DNA of 64,000 nucleotides from Stictocephala bisonia (GCA_035578905.1 JAQJVL010000606.1:445314-509313); one strand, 5' to 3'. Positions 47,179 to 59,524 are shown, counted from the stretch's first letter. Made by a program: numbers and translations. Notes: generated by a model not told the origin, from the sequence alone.

Positions 47179-49830
47179 AAAATAATCATCCGGAATTTGC
47201 TGCTCGAATGGTACAGTAAATTTGCCACCATTGGATGAACCACCAGAAAAACTATTTTCTTATCTGGCTAGATCTTCTCGAGAGTCCAAACACTTTCTGC
47301 AACATATTCGGAAATATAATTCTTGATTTCAAATGACATCGTTTGGGGCATCAAATATAGTGCGATACGGTAATTTCACGCCGACATTCAAAGTGCAAGG
47401 ACAAGTATACCATCAAATAAGTTCTCTTCTTCCAGTACATGAAAAAGATCCGGTGTTTTTGCAAATTTATATCATTGACAATATAGAGGAAGAACTTGAT
47501 CGCTGATGCGCCTTTAGTTTAGCCCTGAACAGGGAAATAGTCGCTGAAATACGTGCTTTACTTCATGAGCATAACCGGTTGGTCCGAGATATTAAATCTG
47601 CATTTGAAAACCCAAGTACAGACCAAGGTTATTATCAGGGCAGACAAAACACCAACAAATGAACATACAAGAAGATTTAATGCTCAAATGGCCCCTGAGG
47701 TAGCAGCTGTGGTTGTTGGAACAGAAATTACTCGACGAGATATTGTTATCAGCAAGCGAGATGGAACCAAACATCGAGTTTCTGAAACACACCGATCTTA
47801 TGATGCTCTTCAATATCCCATCATGTTTCCACGAGGAGAAGATGGATATCACCTCGAACTTTATCAAATAAATCCTGGAACAGGAAATGCGACTTCAAAA
47901 AAGGTTAGTTGCAAAGATTTTTATGAGCATCGTATCATGATTAGAGATCAGCAGACAACCCACCTTTTGCAGTGTCGACAGCTCTTCCAACAATTTATTG
48001 TTGATATGTACGCCAAAGTTGAAAGCGAACGACTGAACTACATTCGTTTTAACCAGTCAAAGCTGCGAGTCGAACAGTATATACATCTGAGGGATGCAGT
48101 TGCCAATGACAGAGCAGCTGCAGATGTTGGGCAGAAAGTTATTCTGCCAGCATCTTACACTGGAAGTCCAAGGCATATGCATGAGTATGCACAAGATGCT
48201 TTAACGTATGTTCGGAAGTATGGACGCCCTGATCTTTTTATCACATTTGCATGTAATCCGTCCTGGATTGATATAACCGAATTACTCATGCATGGCCAGC
48301 AACCATGTCATCGGCACGACATAACGGCAAGGGTCTTCAAGCAAAAGTTGATTCGTTTCATGGACATATTCACCAAAAACCATATATATGGTCAGACTCG
48401 ATGCTGGATGTACTCCATAGAGTGGCAGAAAAGAGGCCTGCCTCAAGCACATATTTTGATATGGTTAGTTGATAAGATTGCCCCAACACAGATTGATGAC
48501 ACAATAAGTGCCGAACTTCCTCATCCAGTGGAAGATCCAGAGTTATTTGCGATTGTGAAGAAAAATATGATCCATGGACCATGTGGGGTTCATAACCCAA
48601 ATTCACCGTGCATGAAAGATGGAAAATGTACGAAGAATTATCCACATGCTATGATAAGAGAGACGTAGAACGGTGGAGATGGTTATCCGCAATACAGACG
48701 GAGATGTCCAGAAGATGGTGGGTACACAGCAACCATTAGTGTTAATGGCATAGACTTCGAAATTGATAATAGGTGGATAGTGCCATACTCTCCCATGCTT
48801 TTAAAATCTTTCAATGCTCACATCAACGTACAATACTGCAATTCGGTTAAATCGATCAAGTACATATGCAAATATGTCAATAAAGGAAGTGACATGGCAG
48901 TTTTTGGACTTGAAAATCCTAATGCCCCCGTAGATGAAATTGAACAATTTCAAATAGATGCTAACAAATTCAATATTAGCAGTAATGAAGCTGTGTGGAG
49001 AATTCTTGGTTTCGACATCCATGAGCACTTTCCTGCCGTCATGCATCTCAGCGTACATTTGGAAAACGGCCAACGAGTGTATTTCACGGAAGAGAATGCT
49101 GCCCAGAGAGCTTTAGAACCACAAAACACTACTTTGACCACATTTTTCAAGCTGTGTGAAGCTGACACCTTTGCGAAAACCTTACTGTATCCTGAGGTTT
49201 CACACTACTATACATGGAATACCAGTACTAAAATGTTTCACAAAAGAAAACGAGGTGTCCGTTATCATGCAGTGGATGGCATATTTTCAACTGACACTTT
49301 GGGACGAGTTTACACAGTGCATCCAAGTAACAGTGAGTGCTACTACCTACGAATGTTGCTCCATGTAGTAAAAGAGCCAACTTCCTTTCAAGACCTGAAA
49401 ACGGTTGAAGGACAAGTTTGTCAGACATTTAGAGAAGCGTGTTCCAATCTTGGTTTGCTAGAAAATGATTCCCATTGGGACAACACACTTGCTGAGGCAT
49501 CTGAAACACGTAATGCCCAGCAGATACGGACTCTCTTTGCCATAATCTTAACAGCTTGCGCTCCTTCAAGTCCACAGCATCTTTGGGAAAAGCATAAAGA
49601 TAGTATGAGTGAGGACATTCTCCTCCGATTACGCAGAATTAATCCTGGCTTAGAAGTGCAGTATTCAGAAGATGTTTTCAATGAAGCGCTTATTTCACTT
49701 GAGGATGTATGTATTTCCATAAACAACAAAATGCTCAATGAAATCGGGCTGTGTTCACCGGAAAGAAACAGAAATGGCGTTCCTGATAAAGAGTTGTTAC
49801 AGGAAACACAGTACAACATAACTGAACTAA
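47179..49830 (+). pseudogene. Helitron Rep (HUH) nuclease region, mutated
   Basis: The first part (47179-47550) is broken by stops but readable (YLARSSRESKHFLQHIRKYN, ASNIVRYGNFTPTFKVQGQ). From 47553 the frame is open: YDALQYPIMFPRGEDGYH, the Helitron-typical SPRHMHEYAQDALTYVRKYG, RPDLFITFACNPSW. The HUH box reads KRGLPQAHILIWL with Gln for the first His (CAA, 48444-48446). A TAG at 48666-48668 interrupts in frame. The Y-x3-Y motif (YICKYVNKG, about 48861-48890) with both tyrosines follows. Rep nicks and rejoins single-stranded DNA in rolling-circle transposition. Loss of a metal-binding His should abolish nicking. Confidence 0.92.
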
Positions 49831-51226
49831 AAGTGTACGTTGAAACCCAAGAAAAAATACTAACTGACGATCAAAAGCTCACATACGACACAGTCATGCA
49901 ATATGTTCGAGGGGGGAATGGTGGCCTTCTTTTCATTGACACTCCAGGTGGCACAGGAAAAACGTTTTTGTTGAATTTATTACTGGCAAAAATTAGGGTG
50001 AACAAAAATATTGCTCAGGCTGTGGCTTCATCTGGAATCGCAGCCACTTTGCTTGATGGAGGACGGACGGCGCACTCGGCTTTTAAATTACCATTGAATT
50101 TAAATCAAACAGCAAATTATTAATGCAATATCAGCAAAACATCTGGAATGGCAACTTTGCTCCAAACATGCCAGCTTATTATATGGGATGAGTGCACCAT
50201 GGCCCATAAAAAAGTGCTAGAGGCACTTGACCACACTCTTAAAGATTTTAGAAACCATAAAAGGCTAATGGGTGGAACATTAATACTGCTTGCCGGTGAT
50301 TTCCACCAGACTTTGCCAGTTATACCAAGGTCAACGCCAGCAGATGAGCTGAACGCATCCTTAAGAATTCCTCCTTATGGAGACATGTGAAAAAATTAAC
50401 ACTGTCAACTAATATGCGGGTGCATTTACTACAGGATAATTCCGCAGAGCACTTTGCTAAGCAACTTTTGGATATGGGAGACGGGAAACTTCCACTTGAT
50501 TCCCTAACAAAAGAAATAGATTTCCCAACAAACTTTTGCCAGATGCAATCATCACTCGAGGATCTAGAGAAAAACATTTTCCCGGACATTGCTATTAATT
50601 TAAGAGATCACAATTAGCTTTGTGAGAGAGCAATCTTAGCTCCAAAAAATGATGATGTGAATCGTATCAATATAAAGATACAATCAAAAATTCCCGGTGT
50701 TGCGACGGAATACAAGTCAATTGACACAATTGTCGAAGAGGAACAATCAATAAACTATCCAACAGAATTTCTAAATTCGTTAGAGCCTCCTGGAATGCCA
50801 CCGCATACATTGAATTTGAAAGTCGGTTCACCAATATTGCTTCTTCGAAATTTGAACTTCCCAAAACTGTGCAACGGAACTAGACTTACTGTAAAAAAAC
50901 TAATGCCCAATTTGATTGAAGCAAAAATATTGAACGGAAAATGCAAAGGAGAAGATGTGCTGATACCAAGGATTCCGATGTTTTCAACTGATTTGCCATT
51001 CAATTTTAAACGGCACCAATTTCCTATGCGACTTGCTTTCGCAATAACTATTAATAAATCTCAAGGACAGTCATTGCGCGTTGCCGCAATAAATTTAAGT
51101 AATCCATGTTTTTCACATGGACAGCTCTACGTCGCTTGCTCGAGAGTAGGCTCACCAAAAAACCTTTACATTTATACACCAAATAAGAAGACCACAAATA
51201 TTGTTTACCCTCTTGCACTCATTTAA
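49831..51226 (+). pseudogene. Helitron Pif1-family helicase, frame-broken
   Basis: Walker A is GGTGKTFLLN near 49950. SSGIAATLLDGGRTAHSAFK follows, then a TAA at 50121-50123, Walker B LIIWDECTM near 50175, GGTLILLAGDFHQTLPVI and a frame change near 50360-50390. The new frame begins STNMRVHLLQ, has a TAG at 50615-50617, and resumes (AILAPKNDDVN, EFLNSLEPPGMPPH, LCNGTRLTV). It ends with motif V FAITINKSQGQSL and motif VI YVACSRVGSP at 51125-51160, stop near 51226. All six helicase motifs can be recognised, so the domain was complete before decay. It would unwind DNA during transposition. Confidence 0.92.
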
Positions 51227-51293
51227 TAAATAATGGTTTTTTTTGTATAATTCTTTTTATTGCTTTATTTTGGTATGTCAATGAAAAATGAAA

Positions 51294-51323
51294 GGCGAGA
51301 CAACGTCCGCCGGGTTCAGCTAG
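51294..51323 (+). other. Helitron 3' terminal hairpin and CTAG end
   Basis: The GGCG(A)GAC stem pairs with GTCCGCC (51294-51311, loop AAC, one bulged A). It lies 12 nt before the end GGGTTCAGCTAG. This arrangement is the standard Helitron transposition terminator. Confidence 0.92.
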
Positions 51324-53424
51324 TATAGTATACTTTTTTAATTCTTTAAAAAAGTAAAAGTGTTCAAATACTAAAACATATCACTATTCACATCCTAATT
51401 AAATAAAATTACATTATTTATTTACAATACATAAAGCCTCGAGTTAACTCCATATTGGGGCAGATATAGTCTCTCTGTAGACCATTACATTAAGTGAAGT
51501 TTTTTTTTTTTTTCAATAAAAGAAAATTAAATAAAACTAAATAAGTCCACAACTAACCATTACCGTCACAAAATGGCTTACATGGTTAGTATAATTGTCT
51601 CATACTACTTAGTATTCATGGTTTCATTTAACCATTCCTCAGGTGAAAAGTAGTTTAAGAAGTAATTATCTCTTTTAATTAAAACTATATTTCGTTATTG
51701 GTATTACGTAACATAGACAATGTTTTCTATGGCAATAACTGAAGCCAGATATGTTTTTCTTTTATATGTTTGGTATTATGTTCGATTATCCTTTTTCTGA
51801 ATTTATGAATTATGAACAATTTTCTGAAAATATGAATAATTGTCGTTCCCTGAAGTTTTGTTATATTTTATTTACTATCTTATCGTAAAAATTCCAAATT
51901 GTAAGATGTCATTAGTTTGTTAATCTACACAACAACACTTAGTTAAATTCAAAGCCAAATGTTCTCTATAAACTGTTATTCCTGTCAATGATGAATCATA
52001 TGTTAATAATTGATATACATTTAAGGGCAATTCTGATTATGTCAACAACAATAAAGGACTGACAAGAAGGTGGATACAATTTTTATATAAGGTGAGTTAC
52101 TGTAATTCTCTAATGGGACCAATGGAAGTCAACAGATAATAATTATAATGGTGTAATATTAGGCCTATTATCCTTTGGTTATAACGTGTATTTATAATTT
52201 TACAGGGGTTTAAGTGACCCAATTTATTATTATTTTTTTACCATCCATTATTATTTTTATCACCCAGAAAATATATTTTAGCATTGAGACCCTACGAAGA
52301 GTTTCCTCGTAACCTATACCGATTAAAAATGAATGATATTTCAAAGATTTTCTTGCAGATGGGCCCTTTCATTCCATGTTTGAAGGATTCTCATTCTTAA
52401 TCCTGGATTCATATGTAATTTGACATATCTTATGACGCTTGTAGTGTTTTCAGGAATATATTTTACTTCTAACACTTCTCCGAGAAATATTAAGCCTATA
52501 TGTTACAATTTATTTATGTAGTTTCTTAAGTCAAAACTTGGGGTTTCAAAGGAAGCTTCTTGTTTAGAAGATACTCCATGTTGAAAATATTGTTTACATT
52601 TGTAGAATGTAAACCCATGTACTAAAGTATAATTGTTAGTAGCTGGGGGCAACACACAGCAGCCACAGTGCATTAGGCCTGGGTAATGAACAAATTTAGT
52701 GGCAAAGTTTAATGGAGTCTCCAGCCGACAACTGTAATGTAGCAACACAGAAGTGCTCCAGTGTTCCAGACATCTCTCCAGGCCAAACTACGAAATGGTA
52801 TATAGTATTTAATGTGTTTCGTATTCGCCCATTAATACGTGATTTAATTCTTTTAGGTAAAGCTCTTGTCATACCCCGTGTTTGAGCCAAATTAGTATCG
52901 ACCTGAAAGGTCGTTAAATTTGACCTTGAAGAAGGACAAATAGAATTAAAAATTTGTTTGTCCACACTAAATTAGTTTGTTAAGCCATAGACAATGGTGG
53001 TGTGAGTTCAGTTAGGTGTTGAATATTGATGAATTTTATGAAATAATTATAGGTATTAAAATTAATAAATAAATACATTATGAGACAATTACTCCGGATA
53101 AGTACATCTACTAAAAGCAAACAAACTTTATTGATATAAATAAGTAACTGTATCTTCACTTGGTTAATTGAGTGTTTTCAATCAAAAGAAATATGCAGTA
53201 ATTAGCCACCTAATATTATCTAAGTAGGACTCATTTATAAAACTGAAAATCAGATGCTGAACTTATTTGGAAACTAAGTATTAAAGAACTTGTTATTTTA
53301 TTTGTTATATGTATAATATTTTTATCTCAATATTTAATTTATTTTCAATAAATACATCTTATTAAGTATGTTTTACCATATTTGAATTACTCTTTTTTAA
53401 TTACATCTGGTTCTATACGTGCAT
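51324..53424. other. A+T-rich DNA, no supported gene
   Basis: Two minus-strand frames of 81 and 89 codons (52503-52748, 52696-52965) overlap in different frames and lack recognised domains. The 52540-52960 region is somewhat less A+T-rich and might hold an exon fragment or unknown transposon piece. Confidence 0.4.
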
Positions 53425-53785
53425 GGTTTGAAAGTGAGTGTGAATGTGCAGTGTTAGTGTCATCTTTTTACTGGTTTGAACGTGAGTGTGAGTGAGCAAT
53501 GATAGTGTCATCTTTCGAGTGGTTTGAACGTGAGTGTGAGTGTGCAGTGTTAGTGTCATCTTTTTAGTGGTTTGAACGTGAGTGTGAGTGAGCAATGATA
53601 GTGTCATCTTTCGAGTAGTTTGAACGTGAGTATGAGTGTGCAGTGTTAGTGTCATTTTTCGATTGGTTTGAACGTGAGTGTGAGTGTGCAGTGTTAGTGT
53701 CATCTTTTGAGTGGTTTGAACGTGAGTGTGCAGTGTTCGTGTCATCTTTCGAGTGGTTTGAACGTGAGTGTGCAGTGATAGTGAT
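53425..53785. repeat. 48-bp minisatellite (about 8 copies)
   Basis: The unit starts GTTTGAACGTGAGTGTGAGT and includes CAGTGTTAGTGTCATCTTT; unit starts at 53474, 53522 and 53570 are 48 bp apart. The last units are about 9 bp shorter. The units are unrelated in sequence to the array at 55.7 kb despite the equal period. Confidence 0.92.
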
Positions 53786-54084
53786 GTTTCTTCAACTCAA
53801 CTCTAGTTTACTTTTAGTTTATGATAGTTTCCATTATTATACGTAATTTCATATGTCTTCACAATGCTTTTTAGTTTCATAATGTTTTTTAGTTCATGAA
53901 ATAAAATGTTTTAGTATTAAATATTTAGTATTAATAATTCATTGACTGAAAGAACTCAGCCATCACTCACAGGCAGTAGACCATGTGGTGTAAATATCTA
54001 CTGCAAAATTTCTTTGAGATCAATAAATATTATTATTATACTTTTAATATATGCTTACAGTTGTATTTAATCGTAAAATATCTT

Positions 54085-55480
54085 ATACTTATCAATGTTT
54101 AATTATCTTCAATAAAAGAACTTATGTATAACGATATCAAGATATTGAAAAGCTTAATATAACCTATTATTTAATGATTGTTTCAAGTTTCGACAGTTTA
54201 AAGTGGGACTTACATAATTAACCAAGTAAAGCTAATTAGAGCAATAGCAAACTTGACAGCTTTGTCTAACTTTTAATTGAGTTTTCAGAATATGTACCTA
54301 AGCTAAGTGATTTATATGTAATAAAGGTTTTTGTTTTAGATAATTAGCGTAGAATGTTATAGTATTAACATTCTAGGATTTAATCCAAGTTTAAAGATAA
54401 CTGTTTTAACACAGGTACTGTACATTATGAAATAGTATTTACCCAATATTTAAATGTATGAGTGATAATTGTTATATAAATAATTCATTTTAAAATAAAA
54501 CGACTTTCTAATTTTTAATTGGTAATATTACCTAAAAAGATATTAAATAATTGTGAACAAATATTTATTATAGTTGTTGAATTTTTATTAATTTCAAATA
54601 ATCAAAATTTTATGTCATTTTTTTTAAGAAATCTTAAAAATAAATGTGTTTCATATATTTAAAAATGAATCACGTAATCCTGTAAATTCCTATTTTAATA
54701 TATTACACCAGTAATACATTATGTTAAAACATGTTATTAATTAATATGGTTTAATATCATTAAATTTTTTAAATGGTTAATTTAAAAATATCCTAAAACA
54801 AGATCTCAATTGTGATGTAACAAATATCTCCCTTCAGTATTCCTTAATGTGTAAATTACTATCCGTAAATTAAATGCAATTTGTAAAATTGGTTATTATA
54901 TTTTTGTGTAGGCCTATCGTATTTTTACAGGACTAATTAATGAATGAATATATTAATCAAATGTTATTGAACATTCATATATATGAAATTGACATTATTT
55001 ATGAACACTTAGTAACAACGCAAATTAACATAGTATTAACTTGGAAAATTCATATTGGTTACTTACGCTTAAAAAATATCTCCATACAAAGTCCATTATA
55101 AAAGTGCATACCTGCAAACGTACACTGTTTATTTGTACTTTTGAACTAAGTATTTTTTTTAATTGTTAATAAAAAAAACTAAATCGAGGAAAACAAAGAA
55201 AACTGTCCTAAGGATTATGTATACCGTTACGATCTTTACAGAAACAGAAATCTTTGTCTAAAGTACTTTTTACCATTTTGCATTAAATATCTTTTAAACA
55301 GCTCCTCTAAAGTGACTTGTGTTGAATAGGGAGAGACTAAATACTTCCGTCTGTTTGTGTTTTAATTGGAACCAACTTTAAGTGATCGTTATAAACTTTT
55401 TACTAAACGTTTATTAATTGGGTCCCTTCTCAGCTCAAATTAGTAAAATTAGTTAAATGATTATTATACAAAGAAATACT
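54085..55480 (+). repeat. Dispersed repeat family D, copy B
   Basis: Collinear with 40970-43570: GAAAAGCTTAA near 54147, AAAGTGGGACTTACATAATT near 54200, AACTTTTAATTGAGTTTTCA near 54270, TTTAAGTGATCGTTATAAACT near 55376. Roughly 70-80% similar by eye with many indels. Unlike copy A, a different tandem array follows it instead of lying inside. Confidence 0.65.
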
Positions 55481-55741
55481 GAATAATTCAAATATTTAAA
55501 TAGTTATGAAAGAACCAAAAACCTATTATAGTATGAAAAAGGACCTACGGAACAAATATTCAATATATTTTATTTTGAGATTATGACTTTATATTCAAAT
55601 AATAATACTTCTTAACAATCATAGTTTTATAGTAAACGTGTTTTAACAAACTTTATCTAAAGAAATTTAAATATTTATGTTAAATTAATATTGTTTTACT
55701 AAACACTTAAATTAATAATTCAGTATAAAATTATTGCCAAG

Positions 55742-57650
55742 AGTCTTGTTAGGGACTGTACCACAGTGTTTGCCCATGGTCTCGAGTTCTGCTTCGTTAG
55801 GGACTGTACCACAGTGTTTGGCCGTGGCCTCGAGTTTTGCTTCGTTAGGGACTGTACCACAGTGTTTGGCCGTGGCCTCGAGTTCTGCTTCGTTAGGGAC
55901 TGTACCACAGTGTTTGGCCGTGGCCTCGAGTTTTGCTTCGTTAGGGACTGTACCACAGTGTTTGGCCGTGGCCTCGAGTTCTGCTTCGTTAGGGACTGTA
56001 CCACAGTGTATGCCCGAGGCCTCGAGTTCTGCTTCTTTGTAGACTGTACCACAGTGTTTGCCCATGGCCTCGAGTTCTGCTTCGTTGGGGACTGTACCAC
56101 AGTGTATGCCCGTGGCCTCGAGTTCTGCTTCGTTGTGGACTGTGCCACAGTGTTTGCTCGTGGTCTCGAGTTCTGCTTCGTTGGGGACTGTGCCACAGTG
56201 TTTGTCCGTGGCCTCGAGTTCTGCTTCGTTGGGGACTGTACCACAGTGTTTGCCCGTGGCCTCGAGTTCTGCTTCGTTGGGGACTGTACCACAGTGTTTG
56301 CTAGTGGCCTCGAGTTCTGCTTCATTGTGGACTGTACCACAGTGTTTGCCCGTGGCCTCGAGTTCTGCTTCGTTGGGGACTTTACCACAGTGTTTGCCCA
56401 TGGCCTCGAGTTCTGCTTCGTTGGGGACTGTACCACAGTGTTTGCCCGTGGCCTCGAGTTCTGCTTCGTTGGGGACTGTACCACAGTGATTGCCCATGGC
56501 CTCGAGTTCTGCTTCGTTGGGGACTGTGCCACAGTGTTTGCCCGTGGCCTCGAGTTCTGCTTCGTTGGGGACTGTACCACAGTGTTTGCCCGTGGCCTCG
56601 AGTTCTGCTTCGTTGGGGACTGTACCACAGTGTTTGCCCATGGCCTCGAATTCTGCTTCGTTGGGGACTGTACCACAGTGCATGCCCGAGGCCTCGAGTT
56701 CTGCTTCGTTGGGGACTGTACCACAGTGTTTGCTCGTGGCCTCGAGTTCTGCTTCGTTGGGGACTGTACCACAGTGTATGCCCGAGGCCTCGAGTTCTGC
56801 TTCGTTAGGGACTGTACCACAATGTATGCCCGAGGCCTCGAGTTCTGCTTCGTTGGGGACTGTGCCACAGTGTTTGCTCGTGGTCTCGAGTTCTGCTTCG
56901 TTGGGGACTGTACCACAGTGTTCGCCCATGGCCTCGAGTTCTACTTCGTTGGGGACTGTACCACAGTGTTTGCCCGTGGCCTCGAGTTTTGCTTCGTTGG
57001 GGACTGTACCACAGTATATGCCCGAGGCCTCGAGTTCTGCTTCGTTGGGGACTGTACCACAGTGTTTGCCCATGGCCTCGAGTTTTGCTTCGTTGGTGAT
57101 TGTACCACAGTGTATGCCCGAGGCCTCGAGTTCTGCTTCGTTGGGGACTGTACCACAGTGTATGCCCATGGTCTCGAGTTCTGCTTCGTTGGGGACTGTA
57201 CCACAGTGTTTGCACAAGGTCTCGAGTTCTGCTTCGTTGGGGACTGTGCCACAGTGTTTGCTCGTGGCCTCGAGTTCTGCTTCGTTGGGGACTGTACCAC
57301 AGTGTATGCCCGAGGCCTCGAGTTCTGCTTCGTTGGGGACTGTACCACAGTGTTTGCTCGTGGCCTCGAGTTCTGCTTCGTTGGGGACTGTACCACAGTG
57401 TTTGCTCGTGGCCTCGAGTTCTGCTTCGTTGGGGACTGTACCACAGTGTTTGCTCGTGGCCTCGAGTTCTGCTTCGTTGGGGACTGTACCTCAGTGTTTA
57501 TCCGTGGCCTCGCGTTCTGCTTCGTTGGGGACTGTACCACAGTGTTTGTTCGTGACCTCGAGTTCTGCTTCGTTGGGGACTGTACCACAGTGTTTGCCCG
57601 TGGCCTCGAGTTCTGCTTTGTTGGGGACTTTACCGCAGTAGTTGAACCTC
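55742..57650. repeat. 48-bp minisatellite, about 39-40 copies in strict register, multi-frame open
   Basis: The unit is GGGGACTGTACCACAGTGTT + TGCCCGTGGCCTCGAGTTCT + GCTTCGTT. The CTCGAG (or variant) falls at 55781, 56645, 57125 and 57605, exactly 18, 28 and 38 periods apart, with no net indel. No stop arises in most frames: the plus strand has a 632-codon frame (55766-57664; unit GLEFCFVGDCTTVFAR), and the minus strand is open from about 57675 to 55712 (unit HCGTVPNEAELEATGK). Two recurrent variants are synonymous in the latter (GTC CCC/CCT; GGT/GGC) but others change residues. No start context, splice site or known domain supports translation. The default reading is a young, homogenised minisatellite. 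Confidence 0.95.
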
Positions 57651-57989
57651 TGAATCCAAGATAAAAGGGATAAAAACTAAGATTGCATGTATTAAAATGT
57701 AATCTGTAATTTTGCAAAAAGAGCTATGTTACGATACGTAACCAACCTAAAACTTAATTTTGACTATTTATTAATTTTTTTAGTACTTAATGCCTAAAAT
57801 ATTTTTTTCAATGAAAATTAGATTCAAATTCTTTATTTATTGATATAATTTTGCTATTGCATAACAGTTTTTCTACTTATCCACTCTAGCTGAAAATTAT
57901 TTGAGGTATTTAGACTAGTTTTGATATTTGTATCACCATTAGGTAACATCAGACTTAGAATTGGCCTACAAACCACCTACTATGAAACT
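57651..57989. other. A+T-rich DNA, nothing recognised
   Basis: No feature seen. Confidence 0.55.
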
Positions 57990-58190
57990 AATCTAGCCCC
58001 TATACACATAAATTAATATTGACCTATAGGCCACTCATACATAATGGGAGCACGACTGTATCAACAACACTGTACGTGTATGAGTGAGAGGGTGGGTCAA
58101 CACCATGGTATGTATATGGGTGGGCTTGGTGCTATATATCACTGTATATGTATGAGAAATACCACCATCAATCAATACCACTGTACGTTG
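57990..58190. repeat. Minisatellite A remnant, locus 4 (both orientations)
   Basis: A C-rich trace (CTATACACATAAATTAATAT then TGACCTATAGG) is followed by G-rich units (CACTGTACGTGTATGAGTG, GTATATGGGTGGGC). The polarity change resembles the 29.5-kb locus in a decayed form. Confidence 0.7.
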
Positions 58191-58942
58191 GCTGTATATG
58201 AAACATGCTTGGCATTCGAATATGCAGGTGCAAGGAAAGATTCTCTAGGGGTCAACCATCAGGGTAGAACGAAAGACCCCTTGAACTGGGGAAATTGACC
58301 CATGCCGAGCTTCTCCCATCAACAACATCGCTAGTTTGTTCTACACATCATGTCGGGTAAGTTTGTTTGGGTGCAGGGTAAGTGTTCTTGTAGAAAGGCA
58401 GGGCTAAATCTTTCCGCGATCTTCCTCAATTGCAAGGGCCAAATATGTTAAACACCTCCTTTCTGGTGGAGGAAGAAGAAGGCAACATCGGCTCTGATCT
58501 ATAGTTCAATAACGTACATAGAGTTTATTTAACATAGGATGTCTATCCACAACTAAAATAAAAAAAAAAACTCCTTCTTTTACTAAGTATATTATTCCTG
58601 TTCTCATTTATAAATTAATATTTTCACTGTCTGATATCTCCCTACTTCCTGGAGTAATATCGATTTAACAATCTTAACAAATAACTTAGTAAAGGCCTTT
58701 CATACTTAAATACTGTTTTTATTTCAATCCAAGCCAAGGGCTGTTTTTTAACTTTAACAAAGTAAAAATCCTATATCTTACTTCTTAGTTCTTATTTAAG
58801 TTGCGTTTAGTTACAATATGATTACCACTTCGCCCCTAATCTTTTTGAATTTGTTTAATATATTTGTTAACCATTGGTTAAATGAGGTAATATGGGCCCC
58901 CTTCAGTCCTAGAAACTTTAATCAACACACGCTTTGCATTGT
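58191..58942. other. Unassigned segment, locally less A+T-rich
   Basis: Sequence at 58210-58500 (for example ACCCCTTGAACTGGGGAAAT) has higher G+C than its flanks and includes a short perfect stem (CCCC...GGGG). I found no open frame or known family. 58501-58942 is ordinary A+T-rich DNA. Confidence 0.4.
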
Positions 58943-59524
58943 GTATATGTTACCGGACAAACCCGATTTTTGGACAAACTAGTTTGGATTAGGATGACCT
59001 AGTTATTCCTGACCGCCCTAGGATAAACTAGTTTGGCCTTTTTTCCCCAGGCTAAACTAGTTGGGCCTAATAGCGTTAGGATAAACTAGTTTAGCCTGGT
59101 TGAATTGTTAGGCCAAACTAGTTTTTGGTAGATCACGGCTGCTACCCATGTAGATCACGGAGGCTACCCAAGTATATCACGGCTGCTACCCAAGTAGATC
59201 ACGGATGCTACCCAAATAGATCACGGATGCTACCCAATTAGAACACGAATGCTACCCAAATAGATCATGATCTAACCTAACCTAACCTAACCTATCCTAA
59301 CCTAACCTATCCTAACCTAACCTATCCTAACCTAACCTTGAACACACTAGTTTGGCCTGGTCTAAAGCAGGCAAATCTGGTTTATCCTAACGCCACCCGG
59401 CCAAACCAGTTCAGCCTGTAATCAATAAGGCCAAACTAGTTTATCCTAGGGCGGTCAGGAAAAACTAGATCTTCCTAGTCCAAACTAGTTTGTCCTAAAA
59501 TCGGGTTTGTCCGGTATCATATAC
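58943..59524. mobile_element. Foldback element with ~175-bp imperfect inverted arms
   Basis: The outer ends GTATATG(T/A)TACCGGACAA are inverted at 58943 and 59524. The arms continue with ACCCGATTTT, ACAAACTAGTTTGGA, CCTGACCGCCCTAGGATAAA and several AAACTAGTTT palindromes in matching order. The centre holds about six ~22-bp units (AGATCACGG(C/A)TGCTACCCAA, 59131-59268) and then a CCTAA tract. No open frame. Consistent with a non-autonomous foldback/MITE. The superfamily is unclear and a TA duplication is only possible. Confidence 0.88.
59272..59338 (-). repeat. Interstitial CCTAA (TTAGG) tract inside the foldback element
   Basis: About 13 CCTAA units with periodic CCTAT variants. It is the telomere-type motif on the minus strand and the longest TTAGG-type tract in the window. 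Confidence 0.93.

Larger units (their letters stand above)
46123..51323 (+). mobile_element. Autonomous-type Helitron (5,201 bp), coding region decayed
   Basis: The 5' end is TCTATATTTATAAAAG, the 3' end is CTAG (51320-51323) preceded by a hairpin, and the host bases A (46122) and T (51324) fit the AT insertion site. Gene order is an N-terminal repeat/zinc-finger region, HUH Rep nuclease, then Pif1-type helicase. No target duplication is expected or seen. Stops, frameshifts and a changed HUH residue make it non-functional, while termini remain intact and might be mobilised in trans (inference). Confidence 0.94.

Noticed and set aside
52503..52965. A small two-frame minus-strand gene
   Set aside because: Two overlapping frames without recognised domain, plausible splice pair or repeat partner.
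55766..57664. 632-codon plus-strand frame as a genuine cysteine-rich repeat protein gene
   Set aside because: It lies wholly within the 48-bp array, competing frames are open on both strands, recurrent variants change residues in this frame, and no promoter, splice or start evidence was seen.
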